The position numbers were made by a program, and so were the translations under genes. Of a DNA stretch of 5,594 bases, positions 1 through 4,712 are shown piece by piece. The notes under the pieces were generated by a model. It searched no databases, was not told the origin of the DNA, and saw only the letters and a list, made by a program, of their open reading frames with translations. The first letter of the stretch is position 1. Each line of letters opens with the position of its first letter. Origin of the DNA: Acidobacteria bacterium RIFCSPHIGHO2_01_FULL_67_28 (GTDB lineage Bacteria; Acidobacteriota; Terriglobia; Acidiferrales; 2-02-FULL-67-57); contig MEKM01000161.1 in assembly GCA_001766965.1 (NCBI GenBank), forward strand, positions 1 to 5,594, in the 5' to 3' direction.

Positions 1-189
1 GGATGGGGAAGCCATTTCGTCGTGCCCATCAATGTCGCCACCCTGCTGCTGATGCTGCTGCTCTTCCCGCTCTTTCACACCCTGCACCAGTACGTCGAGC
101 AGGAGAAGGCCCTCACCAACCTGGACGCCGCGGGCATGACCGGGATTTATCTGCTGCTGCTCTATTTCCTCTTCACGTCCCCGGCTTGA
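1..189 (+). CDS. C-terminal fragment of an unidentified integral membrane protein (5' end outside window)
   Basis: The frame is open from base 1 to a TGA at 187-189 and encodes the last 62 residues of a protein that starts upstream of the window. Two hydrophobic stretches are visible: about residues 8-27 of the fragment (rich in Leu, with MLLLFPLF) and about residues 46-60 (GIYLLLLYFLF), joined by a polar loop with H-Q-Y-V-E-Q-E-K. This is the look of a polytopic inner-membrane protein with two C-terminal helices. I do not recognise the family; a transporter or membrane enzyme would fit equally. Another + strand frame through the same bases also stays open to 257, but its Arg/Ala/Pro-rich translation lacks the membrane pattern. 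The gene ends in a convergent junction with the hydrolase gene on the opposite strand. Confidence 0.7.
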   Translation, partial: GWGSHFVVPINVATLLLMLLLFPLFHTLHQYVEQEKALTNLDAAGMTGIYLLLLYFLFTSPA

Positions 190-219
190 ATCCCCGGCCA
201 CAGATGCCGAAGAGGTTGG

Positions 220-286
220 GAGCGAAGAATCTAAGCGGTGAGTGCGGGGTAGGTTGAGATCCTTCGGCCTGCGGCCTCAGGATGAC
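220..286. repeat. Palindromic intergenic element, copy 1 (GAGCGAAGAATCT / AGATCCTTCG type)
   Basis: The left half GAGCGAAGAATCT (220-232) is inverted relative to a right half that starts TGAGATCCTTCG (255-266) and ends CTCAGGATGAC (276-286). The right half matches the left arm of the element at 3798-3846 read in reverse, except for a 9-base insertion in the hairpin loop. The insertion extends the internal hairpin: ATCCT (259-263) pairs with AGGAT (279-283), a TC/TC mismatch follows, and GGCC (266-269) pairs with GGCC (273-276) around loop TGC. The element lies between convergent genes. It has no T-tract, so it is not a canonical intrinsic terminator. Confidence 0.65.
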
Positions 287-307
287 AAAAGGACGCGGAG
301 AACCCCT

Positions 308-366
308 GCTCAGCCCAGCGGCCCCTGCCGCTGGGTATCCCACGGGCAGGGGCCCGTGGGCTAAGC
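308..366. repeat. Inverted pair of 9-bp-stem hairpins (REPIN-like element)
   Basis: Hairpin 1 is CCCAGCGGC (314-322), loop CCCT, GCCGCTGGG (327-335). Hairpin 2 is CCCACGGGC (339-347), loop AGGG, GCCCGTGGG (352-360). Both stems are perfect 9-bp pairings with 4-base loops. The two hairpins are also inverted copies of each other around the spacer TAT (336-338): arms of 28 bases (308-335 and 339-366) match except for one C/T change and a GC-to-CG swap on both sides of each stem. The swap keeps each hairpin perfect while weakening arm-to-arm pairing. It lies just past the 3' end of the hydrolase gene, between convergent genes, and could affect RNA 3' ends on either strand. Confidence 0.8.
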
Positions 367-405
367 TGACTGGGTAAGCACAGGTCGCGGGGAGCGGGCC
401 GCGGG

Positions 406-1224
406 CTAGATCTTCAGGAGCAGGCCTTCTTTGGCGGCGACGACGTCGTCGAAGTGGTCGCGGGCGCGCTTGAGGATCTTGTCCACCGACTTGTCGTCGC
501 GGTCGGGGTCGTGGTGGAAGAGGACAAGCCGCTTGGCCTTGACCTCGGTGGCGATGCGCACGCCTTCCTTCCAGTTGGAGTGGCCCCAGGCGCGGTAGCG
601 TTTCATTTCTTCGGGGGTGTACTGGGCGTCGTAGATGAGGGTGTCGGCGCCGTCGGCCAGCCGCCGCACCGCCTCGTCGCCGGCCCGGTCGCCGGGCTCG
701 TTGTCGGTGGCGTAGACCAGTACCTTGCCGTCGCACTCGATGCGATACCCCAGGCAGCCCTGGGGGTGGTTGAGGCGGGTGGAGCGCAGCACGAGCTCGT
801 CGTAGGCGATGCGCTCCTGCTCGATCTTGAAGAAGTGCCGGTGCGCCCGCATGGTGCTCATGTCGACCGGGAAGTACGGGTCGGTCATCTGCTCTTCCAG
901 GGCCTGCTGCACGCTGCCGTCGTAGAACTCGTAGGAGTGAAAGAGGAACTGGTTCTGCGGGTGGTAGAGCGGCGTGAAGAAGGGGATGCCCTGGATGTGG
1001 TCCCAGTGGTAGTGGGTCAGGAAGATGCGGGCCTTGATGGGCTTCTTGCCGAACTCTTTTTCCAGCGCGTGGCCGAGCGGGCGGATGCCGGTGCCGCAGT
1101 CGAGGATGAAGAGGTTGCCGCTCTTAGTGCGGAGCTCGAGACACGGCGTGTTGCCGCCGTAGCGGAGGTTGCTCGCCGTCGGCGTGGGGGTCGAGCCGCG
1201 CACGCCCCAGAAACGCAGCTGCAT
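406..1224 (-). CDS. MBL-fold metallo-hydrolase, 272 residues
   Basis: A complete cytoplasmic metallo-beta-lactamase-fold hydrolase; no signal peptide is seen. It opens with the strand-loop RFWGVRGSTPTP, typical of a stand-alone bacterial MBL subfamily. The metal motif T-H71-Y-H73-W-D75-H76 is intact, with later ligand candidates H153 (LNHPQG), D174 (YATDNE) and H237 (LFHHDPD). H215 in WGHSNWKEGVRIA sits where RNase Z-like enzymes carry their H-S-T motif. Family knowledge suggests a binuclear-metal phosphodiesterase or related hydrolase; the substrate cannot be read from sequence. About 80 residues between the HxHxDH motif and H153 form a helical insert. The ATG start has AGAGG upstream (GAGG at 1234-1237, 9 bases from the ATG), supporting it. 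The gene is alone: its 3' end meets a convergent gene, and 408 bp separate it from the next upstream gene on this strand. Confidence 0.93.
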   Translation of the reverse strand: MQLRFWGVRGSTPTPTASNLRYGGNTPCLELRTKSGNLFILDCGTGIRPLGHALEKEFGKKPIKARIFLTHYHWDHIQGIPFFTPLYHPQNQFLFHSYEFYDGSVQQALEEQMTDPYFPVDMSTMRAHRHFFKIEQERIAYDELVLRSTRLNHPQGCLGYRIECDGKVLVYATDNEPGDRAGDEAVRRLADGADTLIYDAQYTPEEMKRYRAWGHSNWKEGVRIATEVKAKRLVLFHHDPDRDDKSVDKILKRARDHFDDVVAAKEGLLLKI

Positions 1225-1240
1225 TCCGGGTCGCCTCTTT

Positions 1241-1307
1241 ACCCCGAGGCCCTTGTCTTAAGGCCGAGGGGTTTGCCTACCCCGAGGCCCTTTCCAGGCC
1301 GAGGGGT
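1241..1307. repeat. Two tandem hairpins sharing ACCCC-GA-GGCC arms, period 38
   Basis: Copy 1 is ACCCCGAGGCC (1241-1251), a 10-base loop, then GGCCGAGGGGT (1262-1272). Copy 2 has the same arms at 1279-1289 and 1297-1307 around a 7-base loop. Each folds as a 5-bp outer stem, a GA/GA internal loop and a 4-bp inner stem; read on the - strand the internal loop is TC/TC. The arms are identical in both copies, whereas the loops differ. They lie 17 bases upstream of the hydrolase ATG, so they would be in its 5' leader if transcription starts further upstream. They may be dispersed repeats or leader structures. Confidence 0.65.
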
Positions 1308-1401
1308 TGCTTACCACGTTCACTCGCAGCGTAGTTGAACGCGCCGGCGACCTACCCTGCCCCCCGCCGCCATCCGCGTGCCGGCATCATCGCATAGGCG
1401 A

Positions 1402-1551
1402 CCGTCCCCAGGCAAGTGCAAGCTTGCCGGTGGCCCAAGGCAACCCGGGCGGGGAGACGGCAATCTAATGGGGTATCACATAACCCCGACTTCCACGACG
1501 GGGGGAAGTGGCACCGACCCACAAAGGCGCTGCTTCCCCCTCTTTTTTTTT
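1402..1551 (+). ncRNA. Candidate structured RNA ending in a terminator (speculative)
   Basis: On the + strand, CCGTC (1402-1406) plus CCC (1407-1409) can pair with GACGG (1456-1460) plus GGG (1452-1454), leaving A1455 bulged. Inside lie a hairpin GGCAAG/CTTGCC (1411-1416 with 1423-1428) and a second, GGT-g-GCC with GGC-a-ACC (1429-1435 with 1439-1445, loop CAA). This makes a possible three-way junction. A further stem GGGGT/ACCCC (1470-1474 with 1483-1487) is followed by the terminator-like hairpin at 1501-1551. No + strand gene would otherwise use that terminator. Against this: GC-rich DNA folds easily, no promoter stands out, and I could not match it to 6S, SRP, tmRNA, RNase P or a common riboswitch. 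It may equally be a dispersed repeat. Confidence 0.22.
1501..1551 (+). terminator. Intrinsic-terminator-like hairpin with nine-T tract
   Basis: GGGGGAAG (1501-1508) pairs with CTTCCCCC (1533-1540). Pairing continues inward through two G-T wobbles, G1511-C1530 and C1512-G1529, an A/C mismatch, then CC/GG, with a 10-base loop (1516-1525). TC and nine T's (1543-1551) follow directly. The shape is that of a strong Rho-independent terminator for + strand transcription. On the - strand the tract is a run of A before the hairpin, so it would not end the nuclease-like gene's mRNA. No + strand gene lies between here and 189. Confidence 0.55.
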
Positions 1552-1554
1552 GGT

Positions 1555-1637
1555 GACGGCATAAAGCCGCCTTTACACAGCCGGCGGTGTAGCGGCGAGT
1601 TTACCTCGCCATATGGCGGCGTAAAGCCGCCGCTACA
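1555..1637. repeat. Three copies of a 23-base hairpin unit; two form an inverted pair
   Basis: Each unit is a 6-bp stem with a 5-base loop plus a six-base tail. Unit A (1555-1577): GACGGC/GCCGCC, loop ATAAA, tail TTTACA. Unit C (1615-1637): GGCGGC/GCCGCC, loop GTAAA, tail GCTACA. Unit B (1588-1610) is inverted; read in the same sense as C it is GGCGAG/CTCGCC with the same loop and tail. B and C face each other across ATAT and differ only at two paired dinucleotides, so both stems stay perfect. Unit C overlaps the end of the nuclease-like gene, and its TGTAG end supplies the TAG stop (1633-1635). Confidence 0.8.
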
Positions 1638-3135
1638 TTCGGCCGCGCCGGAAAACCACCTTCAGGCCGCGGCGCCAGTCTTCGTTCAGCCCCACCCGCG
1701 TGACCCGCACCTCCGGTGCGAGATACCCGACCAGAGCCTCGGTCGTCGGATGGAACTGCAAAGCCGGGGCCACCAGCAGCAGCTCCGGCGGCGTCGGCTT
1801 CAAGGCCAGGCCGGGAAAGTAGCCGAAGCGGCCCAGCTCGCCCCGCTCCTGATGCCAGCGCACCCGCAGCCAGTAGTCGAGCCCCTGGAAGGGCAGGTTC
1901 AGGTCGGCCGAGGCCTTGAGCTCGATGACCACGAGCTGCCCCTCGCGAGTTGCGCCCAACAAGTCGGCCACGCCGCGCTCGCCGCCCGCCAGCGCCGGCA
2001 CCTGGCGGTAGAGCCGCCCCGGGGCGAGCCGCGGGTCAATCGCCTGCGGCGCCTCGAGCGCCAGGCCCTCCAGCCACCGCTCGGCCTGCTGGCGGAAGTA
2101 GGGACTCTTGGCCGAACCCTCCGGCGCCCGCTCCCGCCGCAGGCGTTTCACCAAGGCTTCGAGCTGCTCGAAGTTGTCTCGCGTCAGCGCCTGCGGGCGC
2201 GCGCCCACACCGAAGCTCACCCGGCCGCCCGCCGAGCGGGCGAACTCCAGCCCGCGCCAGCGCAGCGAAAGCTCGCGACGCCCCGCGGGGACCACTTCTT
2301 CGATTTCGCCGGGGGCGAGCGCCCGCAGGCGCTCGACCGCGGAGCTTTCCGCGGCGCGGATGTCTTCCACCAAGCGCGCCGGCACGAGATGGGTGTCCAG
2401 GTTGCCGAGGTCGTGCTCATCGACGCGCGTGGAGACGAACTCTTCTTCGTCGGTGGAAAAAAGCTCGACGCGCAAGCGCTCGCGCGCCAGGCCGCCGAGG
2501 CGGGCGGCGGTCGTCTGCGTGCGCCCCGCGGGGAGGAAGAGCCGCAGGCCGGCCCAGTCGCGCTCGGGATGGCGCTCGCGGTTCCAGCCGAGCCAGATAA
2601 GGGCGTAGGCCAGCGCCGCATCGGCGGCGGCGGCGCTCTCGCCCGCGTTCATCCCCGCGACGCCCCACCAGCGCTTCCCTTCCCGCAGGCAGGCGCGGGT
2701 GTAGAGGGCGGAAAAGGAGCGCTTCAAATCCGCGGCGGTCGAGAGCCGTTCCAGGCGCGCCTCGGGGAATTCGCGCGCCAGCAACCGGCGCAGCCAGCCG
2801 CTGTAGGCGCGCCGGGCGGCGTCGCGGCCGCGTCCCGTTCCCGCGCGCCGGCGCACCGCGGCGAGTGTCAACTTCCCGGGCTTCGCCGCTCCGAAGCGCT
2901 CAACCCCGAGCACCAGCTTTTCCGGCCTCTCTTCGAGGATCCCCGCCACGCGCCGCACCCAGGTGCGCTCCGCCGACCAGAGATGGAGCAGGAGCTTGCC
3001 GCCCGCTTCCTCCAGGCGGAAGCTCGGCCCGGTGAGCTCGAAAAGGAACTCGCCGTCCTCGCTCACCTCGCGCGGGCCGGCGGCAAGAAAAGCTTCGATG
3101 CGTTCGCGCGGGTTGGCGGGTTCGTGCCGGCTCAT
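1633..3135 (-). CDS. Uncharacterised protein with C-terminal PD-(D/E)XK nuclease-like domain, 500 residues
   Basis: The C-terminal region (about residues 345-440) shows the PD-(D/E)XK pattern: a helix with E352/E356 (AERWLEGL), D391 in GVADLLG, E405-L-K407 in VVIELKAS, and Q417 in PFQGLDYW as the motif-IV glutamine. All presumed catalytic residues are present, so DNA or RNA cleavage is possible but not shown. Residues 1-340 match no domain I recognise; they are charged, with many Arg and Ala, and contain helical segments near 165-185 and 250-275. No signal peptide or membrane segment is seen. The ATG at 3133-3135 is favoured: the same frame meets TAG about 24 bases upstream, and a TATCAT -10 lies at 3162-3167; no clear ribosome binding site is seen. 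The gene stands alone on its strand. Its stop codon lies inside a repeat unit. A repair or housekeeping role is as likely as defence. Confidence 0.88.
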   Translation of the reverse strand: MSRHEPANPRERIEAFLAAGPREVSEDGEFLFELTGPSFRLEEAGGKLLLHLWSAERTWVRRVAGILEERPEKLVLGVERFGAAKPGKLTLAAVRRRAGTGRGRDAARRAYSGWLRRLLAREFPEARLERLSTAADLKRSFSALYTRACLREGKRWWGVAGMNAGESAAAADAALAYALIWLGWNRERHPERDWAGLRLFLPAGRTQTTAARLGGLARERLRVELFSTDEEEFVSTRVDEHDLGNLDTHLVPARLVEDIRAAESSAVERLRALAPGEIEEVVPAGRRELSLRWRGLEFARSAGGRVSFGVGARPQALTRDNFEQLEALVKRLRRERAPEGSAKSPYFRQQAERWLEGLALEAPQAIDPRLAPGRLYRQVPALAGGERGVADLLGATREGQLVVIELKASADLNLPFQGLDYWLRVRWHQERGELGRFGYFPGLALKPTPPELLLVAPALQFHPTTEALVGYLAPEVRVTRVGLNEDWRRGLKVVFRRGRM

Positions 3136-3161
3136 GGCTGCGGGTGGAAGAGCGCGCGCCT

Positions 3162-3189
3162 ATGATAGCCCCGGCCAAGCCGGGGGCAA
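3162..3189 (-). promoter_or_regulatory. Putative sigma-70-type promoter of the nuclease-like gene
   Basis: On the - strand, TTGCCC (3184-3189) and TATCAT (3162-3167) are separated by 16 bases; they match the consensus at 4 and 5 of 6 positions. The expected start would give a leader of about 20 bases. A 7-bp inverted repeat CCCCGGC/GCCGGGG (3169-3175 and 3179-3185, spacer CAA) fills the space between the two boxes and could be a regulator site. Confidence 0.45.
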
Positions 3190-3190
3190 A

Positions 3191-3220
3191 TTGATTTGGC
3201 TCGGAGGCGTGTGCTAGGGT
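3191..3220 (+). promoter_or_regulatory. Putative promoter of the single-pass membrane protein gene
   Basis: TTGATT (3191-3196), an 18-base spacer and TAGGGT (3215-3220) with TG upstream (TGTGC) resemble a -35 with an extended -10. The -10 match is weak. Transcription would start about five bases before the ATG at 3232, implying a nearly leaderless mRNA and placing GGAGG (3203-3207) upstream of the transcript. The -35 abuts that of the opposite promoter within the palindrome CAAAT-TG-ATTTG (3187-3198). Confidence 0.35.
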
Positions 3221-3231
3221 CGAAGCCGACG

Positions 3232-3774
3232 ATGCCAGCCGAGCCCGAACCCGTTCACGGCGAGCCCGCGCCGCTGCACGCCGACAGCCCCGCCGGCGGC
3301 TGGCGGAGCCCGCTGCTCGTGGCTATCCTGCTCGGGCTGGGCGGGCTGGCGGCTTTCCTCTGGCTGGGGCGCCCGGGGGCGGAACCGGCCGCCCCACCGG
3401 TGCCCGACCGCCTGCCGCCGCTCTCTTCCGAAGCCGAAGCCTACTTGCCGCAGGTCGAGATCGGCCCGATGGAGCTAAGCCGCTGGCAGAATTTCCTCGG
3501 CCAGCAGGTCACCTACCTTGACCTCACGCTCGCGAACCGCGGGCCGCGCCGGGTGACGGCGGTCGAGCTGACCGTCGAGTTCCTCGATCCCTACCAGGCG
3601 GTGGTCCTGCGGGAGAGCGTGCGCCCAGTGGGCGGGCGCTCGCTGCCGGGAATCAGCCGCGGGCCGCTCGCGCCGGGAGAAAGCCGCCCGGTGCGGATCG
3701 GCTTCGAGCATCTTCCGGCGGACTGGGACAGGCGGCCGCCGCGCGTGCGCATCACCGGGCTGCTGCTCGAGTAG
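3232..3774 (+). CDS. Single-pass membrane protein with extracytoplasmic beta-rich domain, 180 residues
   Basis: The first 25 residues are polar and Pro/Ala/Glu-rich. One hydrophobic segment (about 27-46, LLVAILLGLGGLAAFLWL) follows, then a Pro/Ala-rich linker and a predicted beta-sandwich from about 72 to 180. The pattern 'VTYLDLTLANRG..RVTAVELTVEFLD' followed by 'PLAPGES.PVRIGFEHLP' resembles FxLYD/DUF3426-type domains, where the second half carries the 'L.PGE...F.' turn. This is likeness by eye, not an identified family. The likely topology is N-in with the domain outside the cytoplasm; function is unknown. The ATG at 3232 is preferred. In-frame TTG (3196) and GTG (3211) would extend it, but GGAGG (3203-3207) lies after the TTG, is only three bases from the GTG and is 24 from the ATG. 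The gene is divergent from the nuclease-like gene and convergent with the phosphoesterase gene. Confidence 0.75.
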   Translation: MPAEPEPVHGEPAPLHADSPAGGWRSPLLVAILLGLGGLAAFLWLGRPGAEPAAPPVPDRLPPLSSEAEAYLPQVEIGPMELSRWQNFLGQQVTYLDLTLANRGPRRVTAVELTVEFLDPYQAVVLRESVRPVGGRSLPGISRGPLAPGESRPVRIGFEHLPADWDRRPPRVRITGLLLE

Positions 3775-3797
3775 CGCTCGCGCGCGTCTTCTCTTCT

Positions 3798-3846
3798 GTC
3801 ATCCTGAGCGAAGGATCTCAAACTGAGATTCTTCGTCCCGAATGAC
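3798..3846. repeat. Palindromic intergenic element, copy 2 (23-base arms, spacer AAC)
   Basis: The left arm (3798-3820, beginning GTCATCCTGAGCG) and right arm (3824-3846, ending CCGAATGAC) are inverted copies that match at 18 of 23 positions around AAC. Each arm holds its own small hairpin: ATCCT/AGGAT (3801-3805 with 3812-3816) on the left and ATTC/GAAT (3828-3831 with 3840-3843) on the right. One of the arm differences (C/G pair to T/A pair) is compensatory within the hairpin. It is related to the element at 220-286 and likewise lies between convergent genes. It has no T-tract. Confidence 0.75.
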
Positions 3847-3879
3847 GGGGTGCAGAATGAACAGCATGTGAGGGAGAAC

Positions 3880-4629
3880 CTAGCGGCCGACGGAGAGGCG
3901 CGCGATGAGCGGCTCGGGGAGCTTCGCCGCTTTCATCCGCTTCTGCGTGGCTTCGAGGTCGTAGGGGACGCGCCAGTATTCGACCAGCGGCTTCTCGTGG
4001 TCGTAGAAGGCGAAGCCGGCGCGCGGGTCGCCGTCGCGCGGCTGGCCGATGGAGCCGGGGTTGATGAGGTACTTGACGCCCGGGGTGACCGGGTACTCGG
4101 CAAAGCCCACGCCCGGCTCGATGCGCACCCGCAGCACTTCCAACCGGCCGGTGTCGCGCAGCGCGAACCCGCCCTGGAAGTGCGTGTGGCCGCAGAAGGT
4201 GAGCGGCACCTGGGCGAGCTGCAGGTTCTCGCCCGCCTCGCGCGGGGTGAAGACGTACTCGTCCTCGTCGCGGATGGAGCCGTGGACGATTTGGAACCCG
4301 GCCACGGGCAGCGGGCCGGCGTCGAGCTGGCGCAGGTAGGCGAGGTTGTCCGGCGGGAGCTGCTCGCGGGTCCAGGCGGCGGCCGTGCGGGCCACGGCGT
4401 TGAAGTCCTGGGCGTCGGAGATGCCGCAGCAGGCCTTGTCGTGGTTGCCGCGCACCACCGCCACCGGCTGGAGCCCCTGCACGCGCCGGATGACTTCGTT
4501 CGGGTCGGGTCCGTAGCCGACGATGTCACCCAGGCAGATGACCTGGTCGTACTTCCCCTGCGCCTGCTCCAGCACCGCCTCCAGCGCCGTCAGGTTCGAA
4601 TGGATGTCGCTAAGAATCAGCGTGCGCAT
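3880..4629 (-). CDS. Calcineurin-like metallophosphoesterase, YfcE/MJ0936 type, 249 residues
   Basis: All motifs of the calcineurin-like superfamily are present: D8-I-H10, G-D35 (CLGDIVGYGPDP), G-N62-H63-D, H116 (VHGS) and G-H148-T-H150. N-P-G-S at 190-193, followed by Q-P-R-D-G, is typical of the YfcE/MJ0936 branch. Such enzymes bind two divalent metals and hydrolyse phosphodiesters or phosphomonoesters in the cytoplasm; the natural substrate cannot be told from sequence. Members of this size are often annotated as phosphodiesterases or diadenosine tetraphosphatase-like proteins. Length is normal and no key residue is missing. GGGAG at 4634-4638, four bases before the ATG, supports the start, as does a TATAAT box just upstream. 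The start lies 83 bases past the end of the secreted-protein gene on the same strand, so read-through from queA is possible in addition to its own promoter. Confidence 0.93.
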   Translation of the reverse strand: MRTLILSDIHSNLTALEAVLEQAQGKYDQVICLGDIVGYGPDPNEVIRRVQGLQPVAVVRGNHDKACCGISDAQDFNAVARTAAAWTREQLPPDNLAYLRQLDAGPLPVAGFQIVHGSIRDEDEYVFTPREAGENLQLAQVPLTFCGHTHFQGGFALRDTGRLEVLRVRIEPGVGFAEYPVTPGVKYLINPGSIGQPRDGDPRAGFAFYDHEKPLVEYWRVPYDLEATQKRMKAAKLPEPLIARLSVGR

Positions 4630-4649
4630 CAGTCTCCCGGGGGCCCGCC

Positions 4650-4655
4650 ATTATA
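4650..4655 (-). promoter_or_regulatory. Putative -10 box (TATAAT) of the metallophosphoesterase gene
   Basis: A perfect TATAAT lies on the - strand 20 bases before the ATG, giving a short leader of about 14 bases that still contains the GGGAG ribosome binding site (4634-4638). No good -35 is seen: TTCCCG at 16-base spacing matches 3 of 6. The surroundings (GGCTATAATGGCG) resemble those of the nuclease-like gene's -10 (GGCTATCATAGGCG). Confidence 0.5.
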
Positions 4656-4712
4656 GCCGCAGGGTGGGATTCGGGAAGAGCACATTTTGACGCCGGGAGG
4701 TTGAGCGGCAGG

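Larger units (their letters stand above)
1225..1632. other. 408-base gap without a gene; repeat- and hairpin-rich
   Basis: No frame here has convincing protein character. In order it holds the tandem hairpins at 1241-1307; an inverted repeat CGTTCA (1317-1322) / TGAACG (1336-1341) with a 13-base spacer; a GC-rich foldable stretch at 1402-1487; a + strand terminator-like hairpin at 1501-1551; and three 23-base hairpin units from 1555 to 1637. No clear promoter for the hydrolase gene was found. Long frames that cross the gap (454-1338 and 1378-3165, + strand) are shadows of the flanking - strand genes. Confidence 0.7.

Noticed and set aside
220..366. Intrinsic terminator for the first gene
   Set aside because: The hairpins are strong but none is followed by a run of T's on either strand.
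454..1338. 294-codon open frame on the + strand
   Set aside because: It lies antisense to the hydrolase gene, has a Val/Gly/Ala-rich low-complexity translation, and no motif. The - strand frame has full metal-binding motifs.
1402..1500. Known riboswitch or housekeeping RNA (cobalamin, c-di-GMP, SRP, 6S, RNase P, tmRNA)
   Set aside because: Conserved cores of these RNAs were looked for by eye on both strands. Fragments such as GGGGAGACGG only vaguely resemble a B12 box and the rest is missing.
1555..1637. Short CRISPR array
   Set aside because: The 23-base units are in mixed orientation with spacers of 10 and 4 bases and no cas genes; they are hairpin repeats.
1378..3165. 595-codon open frame on the + strand
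   Set aside because: Shadow of the nuclease-like gene; the Arg/Pro/Gln/Ala-rich translation runs through repeats and the terminator-like hairpin and shows no domain.
3196..3231. Upstream TTG or GTG start for the membrane protein gene
   Set aside because: GGAGG is placed wrongly for both, and the extra residues add nothing recognisable; the ATG at 3232 fits the promoter position.
3850..4656. 268-codon open frame on the + strand
   Set aside because: Antisense shadow of the metallophosphoesterase gene, whose motifs are complete.
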